From NCBI GenBank assembly GCA_002338145.1, contig DDHP01000095.1, positions 1 through 22,521 on the forward strand: DNA of 22,521 bases, written 5' to 3'. A program made the position numbers and the translations under genes. The notes under the pieces were generated by a model. It was given only the letters and a program-made list of their open reading frames with translations. It was not told where the DNA came from and ran no database searches. Positions 15,830-22,521 of the stretch are shown one piece after another (within the stretch, counting starts at the first letter, position 1; the number at the start of each line of letters is the position of its first letter). The DNA is from Deferribacteraceae bacterium UBA1873. GTDB taxonomy: Bacteria > Chrysiogenota > Deferribacteres > Deferribacterales > Flexistipitaceae.

Positions 15830-16609
15830 ATGCCTATTTTAGAATTAAATAATGTTACCAAAATATTTGGCGGTCTGGTTGCTGTTAATCGACTGAATTT
15901 CTCAGTTGAAGAAGGGGAGATTTATGGTGTCATAGGTCCTAACGGAGCCGGTAAAACAACAGTATTTAACTGTATTACAGGTGTTTACACTCCTGAAGAG
16001 GGGACAATATACTATAATGGAGAAAAGATTAACGGACTGAGACCGGATCAGATAGCTTCCAAAGGTGTAGTGAGGACATTTCAGACGATAAGGCTTTTCG
16101 GTGAAATGACAGTTGCCGAAAATATCATGTCAGGCAGACATCCGAGAAGTTCTCAGCACTGGTGGAACAGTATATTACATACTCCTAAGCAAAAAAAGGA
16201 TGAAATTTACAACTGGGAAAAGGTTGTTGAATATATGAAGATTTTTGGACTAAACAAATTTGCCGCTACTCCTGCTGGGAGTCTTCCTTATGGTATTCAA
16301 AGAAAAGTGGAGATTGCCAGGGCTTTAGCTACAGAACCGAGTCTTTTGATACTGGATGAACCGGCGGCAGGTCTTAATGATAAAGAAACGTTGGATTTGG
16401 TGGAAATAATCCGCTCCTTCAAAGATCTTGGTATTACTGTTCTTCTTATTGAACACGATATGGATATGGTAATGAATATCACGGAGAAGATTTCTGTAAT
16501 AAACTTCGGTAAAAAAATTGCCGAGGGACTGCCTGCTGAAATTCAAAGTAATCCTGAGGTTATCGAAGCATATTTGGGAAGTGATGAGGATGACGATGAA
16601 GAATTCTGA
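15830..16609 (+). CDS. livG: Branched-chain amino acid ABC transporter ATPase LivG
   Basis: One of the two cytoplasmic ATPases of the importer, 259 residues. Walker A is GPNGAGKTT (36-44), the Q-loop is in VRTFQTIRLF (81-90), the signature motif is LPYGIQR (152-158), Walker B is LLILDEP (172-178), and the switch histidine is H209 in LLIEHDM. The signature has the L-P-Y-G form of many LivG proteins rather than LSGGQ, and the long insert after the Q-loop is also normal for LivG. AGAGGA precedes the start. The tail is strongly acidic (SDEDDDEEF), and the DNA encoding it holds the start signals for livF. Confidence 0.95.
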   Translation: MPILELNNVTKIFGGLVAVNRLNFSVEEGEIYGVIGPNGAGKTTVFNCITGVYTPEEGTIYYNGEKINGLRPDQIASKGVVRTFQTIRLFGEMTVAENIMSGRHPRSSQHWWNSILHTPKQKKDEIYNWEKVVEYMKIFGLNKFAATPAGSLPYGIQRKVEIARALATEPSLLILDEPAAGLNDKETLDLVEIIRSFKDLGITVLLIEHDMDMVMNITEKISVINFGKKIAEGLPAEIQSNPEVIEAYLGSDEDDDEEF

Positions 16610-17333
16610 AGCTTTATTAAGAATAGAAGATTTGGTGGTGAATTACGGCAGTATAAATGCTCTTAACGGAGTCAATATTTCCGTAGATCGTGGGGAAATT
16701 GTTGCAATTTTAGGAGCCAACGGTGCCGGTAAAACAACCACTCTTCGCTCTGTCAGCGGTTTGCTGCCTGCTAAGTCCGGTTTTATATATTTTAAAGGTG
16801 AGGATATTACAAAAGTTCCGGCTCATAAGATTGTATCTCTTGGAATGAGCCATGCTCCGGAAGGCAGAAGGGTCTTCAAAACATTAACGGTGGAAGAAAA
16901 TTTATTTTTAGGTGCTTTCACTAAAAAAAATGTGGACATGGAGCGTCTCAAATGGATTTATGAGCTTTTTCCCAGATTGGAGGAAAGGAGAAAGCAGCTT
17001 GCAGGAACACTGTCCGGTGGCGAACAACAGATGCTTGCAATAGGCAGAGCTCTTATGAGTAAACCTGATTTGCTTCTTTTGGACGAACCAAGCCTGGGAC
17101 TTGCGCCTTTACTTGTTAAGGCCATTTTTAAAACTATTAAAGAAATTAGCCAGGCCGGTGTTACAGTGTTGCTGGTTGAACAAAATGCCAAAGCAGCTCT
17201 CAGGCTTGCCAACAGGGGATATGTCCTTGAAGTTGGTGAGATTGTGTTTTCCGGAACTTCAAAAGAATTGCTGGAGTCAGAGAAAATTCAGGAAGCTTAT
17301 CTGGGTAAAAAAGCCAAAGCTGATATACACTGA
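16596..17333 (+). CDS. livF: Branched-chain amino acid ABC transporter ATPase LivF
   Basis: Second ATPase of the importer, 245 residues. Walker A is GANGAGKTT (40-48), the LivF-typical APEGRRVF segment is at 87-94, the signature is LSGGEQQ (139-145), Walker B is LLLLDEP (159-165), and VEQNAK (194-199) replaces the switch-histidine region as usual for LivF. The frame is open from 16518, but the ATG at 16596 has GAGG six bases upstream and removes an extension unlike other LivF proteins. The gene overlaps livG by 14 bases. It is the last gene of the liv operon and is followed within 16 bases by the shared terminator. Confidence 0.94.
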   Translation: MKNSEALLRIEDLVVNYGSINALNGVNISVDRGEIVAILGANGAGKTTTLRSVSGLLPAKSGFIYFKGEDITKVPAHKIVSLGMSHAPEGRRVFKTLTVEENLFLGAFTKKNVDMERLKWIYELFPRLEERRKQLAGTLSGGEQQMLAIGRALMSKPDLLLLDEPSLGLAPLLVKAIFKTIKEISQAGVTVLLVEQNAKAALRLANRGYVLEVGEIVFSGTSKELLESEKIQEAYLGKKAKADIH

Positions 17334-17341
17334 TTTAAATC

Positions 17342-17371
17342 AAAAAAAAGCGGACAATTGTCCGCTTTTTT
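17342..17371. terminator. Bidirectional terminator between livF and ilvC
   Basis: The perfect palindrome GCGGACAATTGTCCGC (17350-17365) is preceded by eight A and followed by at least six T residues, so it works as an intrinsic terminator on either strand. It lies nine bases after livF on the plus strand and its T-run touches the ilvC stop codon (17370-17372) on the minus strand. The convergent liv and ilv operons share it. Confidence 0.93.
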
Positions 17372-18386
17372 AATTTTTCTCTTTATCAACGATTTTTGAT
17401 TTGCCCAGCCAGCTCATCATCTCCCTGAGCTTTGCCCCAACTTCTTCTATCTGATGCTCCTCTCCTCTTCTGGTCAAAGCTTCAAATGTTGGCCTGTTAG
17501 CTTTATTTTCCAGTATCCATTCTTTTGCAAACTGTCCGCTTTGAATCTCATTAAGAACTTCTTTCATATTGGCTTTAACCTCGGGGGAGATAACTCTTGG
17601 GCCTCTGGTCAAATCACCGTATTGTGCAGTATTGCTGATTGAATATCTCATATTGGTTATTCCACCCTCATAGAGCAGATCAACAATAAGTTTGACTTCA
17701 TGCAAACACTCAAAATAAGCCATCTCCGGAGCATACCCTGCTTCAACTAATGTTTCAAATCCATATTGGATTAACTGGGATATGCCACCGCAAAGTACAC
17801 TCTGCTCACCAAAAAGATCTGTTTCCGTTTCCTCTCTGAATGTTGTTTCCAGTACTCCCGCTCTTGCACCACCGATTGCTGCTGCATAGGATAATGCCAC
17901 TTCACGGGAATCACCACTGCTGTCTCTTTCGATAGCTATAAGGCAGGGTACTCCGCCGCCTTTTTCGTATTCAGCTCTAACAAGGTGTCCCGGACCTTTT
18001 GGAGCAATCATTATGATATTTATATTATCAGGTGGCTTTATTTGTCCAAAGTGAATATTAAATCCATGTGCAAAAGCCAGGTATGCCCCATTTTTCATAT
18101 TGCCGGCTACATATTCTCTGTAAATGTCTCCCTGATTCTCGTCAGGGGTAAGCATCATTATAACATCAGCCCATTTTGCAGCATCTGATATTTCCATTAC
18201 TTTTAAACCGGCACTTTCAGCTTTTTTCCATGAAGGACTGTTTTTCCTGAGGGCTACTGCAACATCCACTCCGCTGTCTTTAAGATTATTGGAATGACCG
18301 TATCCCTGACTTCCGTATCCTATGATAGCTACTTTTTTCTTTTTAATAAGCTCTATACTTGCGTCTTTTTCGTAGTAAACCTTCAT
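17370..18386 (-). CDS. ilvC: Ketol-acid reductoisomerase, class I
   Basis: Isomerises and reduces acetolactate (or acetohydroxybutyrate) to the dihydroxyacid in valine, leucine and isoleucine synthesis. The 338-residue length marks the short class I enzyme. The Rossmann motif is GYGSQG (23-28). The cofactor loop is LRKNSPSW, with S50 and S52 placed where NADPH-specific enzymes bind phosphate. Catalytic and Mg-binding residues are visible: H107 in FAHGFN, K130 in PKGPGH, D190 and E194 in ETDLFGEQ, E226 and E230 in YFECLHE, and S251. Its AGGAGG ribosome site overlaps the ilvN stop codon (TTTAGGAGG), so translation is coupled. Last gene of the operon, ending at the shared terminator. Confidence 0.97.
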   Translation of the reverse strand: MKVYYEKDASIELIKKKKVAIIGYGSQGYGHSNNLKDSGVDVAVALRKNSPSWKKAESAGLKVMEISDAAKWADVIMMLTPDENQGDIYREYVAGNMKNGAYLAFAHGFNIHFGQIKPPDNINIIMIAPKGPGHLVRAEYEKGGGVPCLIAIERDSSGDSREVALSYAAAIGGARAGVLETTFREETETDLFGEQSVLCGGISQLIQYGFETLVEAGYAPEMAYFECLHEVKLIVDLLYEGGITNMRYSISNTAQYGDLTRGPRVISPEVKANMKEVLNEIQSGQFAKEWILENKANRPTFEALTRRGEEHQIEEVGAKLREMMSWLGKSKIVDKEKN

Positions 18387-18395
18387 TTATTCCTC

Positions 18396-18914
18396 CTAAA
18401 TTTGTTTTGTGTCCTGCTTTGTAAAATCAGTGGTGGCTTTGTTTCCTCTTCCTATAGCTACACTGCCTGTTCGTACAAGTTCTATTAAACCGTAAGGCTC
18501 AAGAACTTTTATGAAAGCCTGATTCTTGTCCTTTGTGCCGGTAATTTCTATTACCATAGATTCTCCTGTTAAGTCCACGACTTTTGCTCTAAATGTATTT
18601 ACTATATTGAAAATATCTGACCTGTATTTGGGAAGTGCTTGCACTTTTATTAAAAACATTTCCCGTTCGATATGCTCAATCTGGGTTACATCCCGAACCT
18701 TCAGTGTGTTTATAAGTTTTCTCAGCTGTTTTATAATTTGTTCGACAATTTTGTCGTCACCTTTGGTTACTATAGTCATGATGGATACCTTCGGGTCGTT
18801 TGTAACGCCCACGGAAAGGCTTTCGATATTATAACCACGACCGCTGAAAAGCCCTGATATCCTGGATAATGCTCCCGGTTTATTTTCCACTAAAATAGAA
18901 ATAATATGTCTCAT
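18396..18914 (-). CDS. ilvN: Acetolactate synthase small (regulatory) subunit
   Basis: Regulatory subunit that activates IlvB and confers valine feedback inhibition. The 172 residues have an N-terminal ACT domain (about 3-75, starting HIISILVENKPGALSRISGLF) and the ALS small-subunit C-terminal domain (about 80-160). G14, S17 and N29 are present; these are the positions at which changes in E. coli IlvH give valine resistance, so a valine-sensitive holoenzyme is likely. An AGAGG ribosome site lies within the five-base gap and end of ilvB. Size and sequence are of the longer IlvH type rather than the short E. coli IlvN. Confidence 0.95.
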   Translation of the reverse strand: MRHIISILVENKPGALSRISGLFSGRGYNIESLSVGVTNDPKVSIMTIVTKGDDKIVEQIIKQLRKLINTLKVRDVTQIEHIEREMFLIKVQALPKYRSDIFNIVNTFRAKVVDLTGESMVIEITGTKDKNQAFIKVLEPYGLIELVRTGSVAIGRGNKATTDFTKQDTKQI

Positions 18915-18919
18915 ATCAT

Positions 18920-20617
18920 TTACCTCTTATCAAAAATCATTTCATTTAAAGCTGCTCCGGCGGGTATCATTGGAAAAACATTTTCTTCTCTGTCCACCGC
19001 AAAATCCATTACTACTGGCTTATCTTTTATCTGCATGGATTCTTTCAGTACGCTTTCCACTTCTTCTGGTTTGTCTGTCCTGAGTCCCACACATCCGTAA
19101 GATTCAGCAAGTTTTACAAAATCAGGCTGGCATTCCAGACAAGTGTATGAGTATCTGTTGTTAAAAAATAAGTGCTGCCACTGTCTTACCATACCAAGAA
19201 ACTTATTGTTCAAAATTGCTATTTTTACGTTAAGCCTGTGTTGAATAGCGGTGCACAATTCCTGTATATTCATTAAAAAACTTCCGTCACCTGCAATATC
19301 AAAAACTTCTCTGTCAGGGTATGCTATTTTTGCTCCGATGGCAGCCGGAAATCCGAATCCCATAGTACCTAAGCCTCCTGAAGAGATAAATTGTCTTGGA
19401 TGTTTAAATTTATAGAATTGTGCAGCCCACATTTGATTTTGTCCCACTTCCGTTGTTATTATTGCGTTACCGTTTGTTATTTCGCTGATTTTTTCCACAA
19501 CAAACTGGGGTTTTATTACTTTTTCGGAATGTTTATAGGAAAAAGGCTTTTCTCTGTTCCATTCAGTTGTTTCCTGCAGCCATTTCCTTCTGCTTTCTTC
19601 ATTTTTTTTCCATTTATAACTGTCAATATATTGAAATATCTGTCTCATAACTTTTCCACAATCACCTACGATGGGGACATCAATTGTAACGTTTTTACTT
19701 ATGGATGAAGGGTCAATATCTATATGGGCAATTTTGGCGTTTGGGGCAAAACCGTCTATTTTGCCTGTTGATCTGTCAGAAAATCTTGTCCCTATGGATA
19801 TAAGACAGTCCGTTTCTGTTATAGCTGTGTTGGAAGCGTAATTGCCATGCATACCCAGCCATCCCAAATAATTGGGGTGGTCGGTGGGTATAGCTCCGAT
19901 TCCCATAAAAGTGGAAATGATTGGTATATGAAGTTTTTCCGAAAACTTTTTTATTTCTTCAGAAGCTTCACTTATAATTACTCCTCCACCGATATGTATG
20001 ACAGGTTTTTTGGCATTTTCTATCACTTTTAGCAGTTTTTTTATTTGTAGCGGGTGCCCTTCGTAATTGGGGTGATAGCCGGGTAAATCAATTTTTGTGT
20101 CTGATTTTAATTTGGTTTTGGCAGCCATTACATCTTTTGGCAAATCTACAACCACCGGCCCTGGTCTTCCGGTTCGGGCAATGTAAAAAGCTTCTTTAAT
20201 GGTTTGGGCGAGATTGTCAACATCTTGCACAAGGTATGAATGTTTTACAATGGGTCTTGTTATCCCTATTATATCCGCTTCCTGAAAAGCGTCACCACCT
20301 ATCAAAACTGTGGGCACCTGACCGGTAAAAACAACCATAGGTACAGAATCCATATGTGCGTTGGTTATACCTGTTATGGTGTTTGTTGCCCCGGGGCCGC
20401 TTGTTGCAAAGCATACTCCTACCTTTCCACTGGCTCTTGCATAGCCGTCTGCAGCATGTGTGCCACCCTGCTCATGTCGGGGAAGAATGTGTCTCAAGTC
20501 AGCATCAAAAAGAGTATCGTAAATACCCAGCATAACTCCGCCAGGGTAACCGAAAATAACTTCAACATTTTCAGCTTTCAGGCTTTCTACTAAAATTTCT
20601 GCACCAGTTTTTATCAT
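18920..20617 (-). CDS. ilvB: Acetolactate synthase large (catalytic) subunit
   Basis: Thiamine-diphosphate enzyme condensing two pyruvates to acetolactate, or pyruvate with 2-oxobutyrate to acetohydroxybutyrate. The 565 residues contain the catalytic glutamate E49 (in PRHEQGG), the FAD-region motif RFSDR (278-282), the ThDP/Mg motif GDGSF (443-447) through NN (470-471), and the biosynthetic-enzyme segment MVRQWQ (476-481). FAD-type features and the adjacent ilvN point to the anabolic synthase, not the catabolic AlsS type. AGAGG precedes the ATG, and the gene follows ilvD after 18 bases. Confidence 0.96.
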   Translation of the reverse strand: MIKTGAEILVESLKAENVEVIFGYPGGVMLGIYDTLFDADLRHILPRHEQGGTHAADGYARASGKVGVCFATSGPGATNTITGITNAHMDSVPMVVFTGQVPTVLIGGDAFQEADIIGITRPIVKHSYLVQDVDNLAQTIKEAFYIARTGRPGPVVVDLPKDVMAAKTKLKSDTKIDLPGYHPNYEGHPLQIKKLLKVIENAKKPVIHIGGGVIISEASEEIKKFSEKLHIPIISTFMGIGAIPTDHPNYLGWLGMHGNYASNTAITETDCLISIGTRFSDRSTGKIDGFAPNAKIAHIDIDPSSISKNVTIDVPIVGDCGKVMRQIFQYIDSYKWKKNEESRRKWLQETTEWNREKPFSYKHSEKVIKPQFVVEKISEITNGNAIITTEVGQNQMWAAQFYKFKHPRQFISSGGLGTMGFGFPAAIGAKIAYPDREVFDIAGDGSFLMNIQELCTAIQHRLNVKIAILNNKFLGMVRQWQHLFFNNRYSYTCLECQPDFVKLAESYGCVGLRTDKPEEVESVLKESMQIKDKPVVMDFAVDREENVFPMIPAGAALNEMIFDKR

Positions 20618-20635
20618 GACTATAACCTCTGATAA

Positions 20636-22294
20636 TTATTTGTTAATTTGAAATATAGCGCCTTTTGAAGCGCTGCTTACATAAAGTGAATATTTAGCTA
20701 AATAACCTTTTGTTATTTTTGGAGATGGTTTTTTCCACACTGATTTTCGCTTATCGATTTCGGCACTGTCAACATCCAAATGTATTTTTCGTTCGGGTAT
20801 ATCTATGGATATTTTATCTCCGTTTTTAACATGGGCAATAATGCCGCCTTCAGCGGCTTCAGGTGATATATGACCAATACAAGGTCCTCTTGTCCCACCT
20901 GAAAACCTTCCGTCTGTAATAAGTGCAACCTGTTTTAGCCCCATTCCGGAAATTGCTGCTGTTGGAGCGAGCATTTCTCTCATCCCCGGGCCTCCTTTGG
21001 GACCTTCATATCTTATTACCACTACGTTTCCGTTTTCTATTTCTCCGTTCATGATAGCTGACAGAGCGTCCTCTTCAGAGTTATAAACCTTTGCACTACC
21101 GGTGAATTTCAGCATTTCCCCATCAACTGCAGACTGTTTTACCACTGACCCGTCCGGGGCAATGTTGCCCTTCAGGACGGCGATACCTCCTTCTTCATGG
21201 TAAGGGTTTTCAATGTCTCTTATGATATCGTTATCCAGACAAAGGGCTGAATCAGCTATGGTATATAGTTTTTCTCCTGTAACAGTAATGTTGTCTTTCA
21301 GAAGGGTTTTTAGTTTGTTTAGTACTGCAGGGATGCCACCTGCATATTCCAGATCTTCCATGAAATATTCTCCGCCTGGTCTGAGGTTTGTAATGTGTGG
21401 TGTAATCCTGGACAGTTTGTCGAACAGTTTCAAATCCAGTTCCTTGTCCGCTTCGTTAGCTATTGCAGGCAGGTGAAGTGCTGTGTTGGTGGATCCGCCA
21501 AGTGCCAAATCCACTGTTACTGCATTGTGGAAAGCTTTGTCATTAAGGATATCCCTCGGTTTAATATCCGATTTTACCAGTTCACATATTTGCGCACCTG
21601 AATCAAAAGCAATACGTTTTTTCTTTGCCTGACCAGCCAATGCCGTTCCGCAGCCGGGTAAACTCATACCCATAGCTTCAGTCAGGCATGCCATTGTATT
21701 GGCCGTGTATAGCCCTTGGCAGGAGCCCTGGGAAGGGCAGGAGCACATTTCCAGATTTTCCAGTTCCTGCTGGTCGATTTCACCATTTCTGTATTTTGCA
21801 ATGGCTTCAAAGGTGTCCCGGACAAAAGATCTTCTTTGCATACGCCAGTTTCCGCTCACCATAGGTCCGGCTGTGACAAAAATTGATGGAATATTCAATC
21901 TGGCTGATGCCATAAGCATTCCCGGAGTAATTTTGTCACAGTTTGTCAGAAAGACAACCCCGTCAAGCCTGTGGGCTTCAACCACACATTCTATCATATC
22001 AGCAATAGCGTCACGGCTGGGTAATGAATAGTGCATTCCCTTGTGCCCCATTGCTATACCATCGCAAATACCAGGTACGGAGAAAATAAAACTTTGTCCT
22101 CCACCTGTGTGTACACCTTTTTCTATTGAGCGCTCCAAATCTCTCATCCCGGTGTGTCCGGGTATTAAATCGGTAAAGCTTGAACAGAGACCTATAAATG
22201 CCCTGTCCATGCTTGATTTAGGCACACCTGTGCCGTAAAGAAGAGAACGATGGGGCGCTCTTGAGTAATCTTTTTTTATTTCATCACTTCTCAT
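20636..22294 (-). CDS. ilvD: Dihydroxyacid dehydratase
   Basis: Iron-sulphur enzyme that dehydrates 2,3-dihydroxy-isovalerate and 2,3-dihydroxy-3-methylvalerate to the 2-oxoacids. The 552 residues keep C119 in FLTNCDKITPGM, with K121, and C192 in GSCQGLYTANTM. At the first cluster-ligand position of [2Fe-2S] relatives (PCN) this protein has PGH (45-47), as in E. coli IlvD. That suggests the oxygen-labile [4Fe-4S] type and fits an anaerobe. The ATG at 22294 has AGGAG nine bases upstream. It is the first gene of the ilvDBNC operon. Confidence 0.96.
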   Translation of the reverse strand: MRSDEIKKDYSRAPHRSLLYGTGVPKSSMDRAFIGLCSSFTDLIPGHTGMRDLERSIEKGVHTGGGQSFIFSVPGICDGIAMGHKGMHYSLPSRDAIADMIECVVEAHRLDGVVFLTNCDKITPGMLMASARLNIPSIFVTAGPMVSGNWRMQRRSFVRDTFEAIAKYRNGEIDQQELENLEMCSCPSQGSCQGLYTANTMACLTEAMGMSLPGCGTALAGQAKKKRIAFDSGAQICELVKSDIKPRDILNDKAFHNAVTVDLALGGSTNTALHLPAIANEADKELDLKLFDKLSRITPHITNLRPGGEYFMEDLEYAGGIPAVLNKLKTLLKDNITVTGEKLYTIADSALCLDNDIIRDIENPYHEEGGIAVLKGNIAPDGSVVKQSAVDGEMLKFTGSAKVYNSEEDALSAIMNGEIENGNVVVIRYEGPKGGPGMREMLAPTAAISGMGLKQVALITDGRFSGGTRGPCIGHISPEAAEGGIIAHVKNGDKISIDIPERKIHLDVDSAEIDKRKSVWKKPSPKITKGYLAKYSLYVSSASKGAIFQINK

Positions 22295-22335
22295 ATTCTA
22301 ATTCTCCTGTTTAATTTTACTTAAAATTGTTTAGA

Positions 22336-22364
22336 AAAATAACACAGACTTTTATTTTTTTCAA
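22336..22364 (-). promoter_or_regulatory. Predicted sigma-70 promoter of the ilv operon
   Basis: On the minus strand TTGAAA (22364-22359) and TATTTT (22341-22336) are separated by 17 bases, about 40 bases before the ilvD start. Matches are 5 of 6 and 4 of 6. I see no leader peptide rich in Ile/Leu/Val codons and no T-box-like structure in the short leader, so attenuation is not supported. Confidence 0.5.
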
Positions 22365-22382
22365 GATTTATCATTTGGTGTC

Positions 22383-22490
22383 GGTCGAGCTGACAAAAAA
22401 ACTGTCATTTCGATTCTCGCACTTAAAGCGTTAAGTGCGCGGGTCGAAATCTTTGATGCTGTTTGACAAAAAGTACCCTCTTTTTACCTC
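22383..22490 (-). repeat. Dispersed intergenic repeat, copy C (best preserved, with large hairpin)
   Basis: Read on the minus strand, this region repeats the order of blocks seen at the left edge: a GGGGGAGG run, GAGGGTAC, TTTTTGTCAAAC, GATTTCGACC, and TCGAAATGACAG...TTTTTGTC. In addition it contains a strong nested hairpin. Outer arms are ATTTCGA (22407-22413) and TCGAAAT (22444-22450); inner arms are CGCACTTAA (22418-22426) and TTAAGTGCG (22431-22439), with a 4-base loop. The TGACA/TGTCA dyad at 22391-22407 is the same module as at 1231-1250. No coding potential is seen. Confidence 0.6.
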
Positions 22491-22502
22491 CCCCAAGTTT
22501 TA

Positions 22503-22521
22503 GTTCAATGTTCAACGTTCA
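22503..22521 (+). repeat. Tandem heptamer repeat cut by the window end
   Basis: GTTCAAT, GTTCAAC and GTTCA follow one another to the last base, so the array probably continues beyond the window. Its unit number and role cannot be seen. Confidence 0.4.

Noticed and set aside
16518..16595. Longer start for LivF
   Set aside because: It would add 26 residues lying wholly within livG; GAGG fits the ATG at 16596.
20240..20593. Plus-strand frame of 117 residues antisense to ilvB
   Set aside because: Cysteine- and tyrosine-rich composition is what the reverse of ilvB would give; no domain seen.
22295..22335. Attenuator or T-box leader before ilvD
   Set aside because: The leader is short, has no leader peptide with Ile/Leu/Val codon runs, and no terminator-like hairpin with T-run on the minus strand.
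1..22521. CRISPR arrays, tRNAs, rRNAs, insertion sequences or phage genes
   Set aside because: No regularly spaced direct repeats, cloverleaf-like genes, transposases, integrases or phage proteins were seen by reading both strands.

Overview
The window (about 22.5 kb, AT-rich, tightly packed) looks like a chromosomal segment of a Gram-negative, probably anaerobic bacterium. Exported binding proteins with Sec signal peptides, type IV pilus-type ATPases, a hybrid histidine kinase rich in PAS domains and a dihydroxyacid dehydratase of the oxygen-sensitive type all fit. The mix of genes and codon use would suit the Deferribacterota (a Flexistipes-like organism), but this is an inference from memory; no rRNA or other phylogenetic marker is present. 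I see no tRNA, rRNA, CRISPR array, insertion sequence or phage gene.

Layout. (1) 1-2452: a YitT-family membrane protein on the plus strand, then on the minus strand a glycerophosphodiester phosphodiesterase followed by an 82-residue protein of unknown function. Degenerate copies of a dispersed intergenic repeat lie on either side of yitT. (2) 2709-7002: a periplasmic substrate-binding protein of the ABC_sub_bind family overlaps by 8 bases a 1103-residue hybrid sensor kinase. No ABC permease or ATPase accompanies them, so this looks like a binding-protein-fed signalling pair. It ends at a strong intrinsic terminator. (3) 7262-12580: a MarR-family regulator, then a compact run of four genes: a TPR protein, a GspE/PilB-like protein that keeps the N-terminal MshEN domain and C-terminal zinc knuckle but has no Walker A motif, a canonical PilT retraction ATPase, and an RqcH/NFACT ribosome-quality-control protein. 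A perfect 8-bp inverted repeat sits just downstream of the predicted -10 box of this run, where the MarR protein could act.

(4) 12830-17333: a complete branched-chain amino acid ABC importer, livJHMGF, with a 31-bp near-palindrome overlapping a TTGACA -35 box. (5) 17370-22294 on the minus strand: ilvD-ilvB-ilvN-ilvC, covering acetolactate synthesis, ketol-acid reductoisomerisation and dihydroxyacid dehydration. Import (liv) and synthesis (ilv) of branched-chain amino acids are convergent and share one bidirectional terminator. (6) 22295-22521: the ilvD promoter region and the best-preserved copy of the dispersed repeat, in the orientation opposite to the copy at the left end.

The most unusual parts are the catalytically stripped PilB-like protein paired with PilT and TPR genes, the orphan binding protein plus hybrid kinase, and the two strong dyads upstream of the pil and liv operons.
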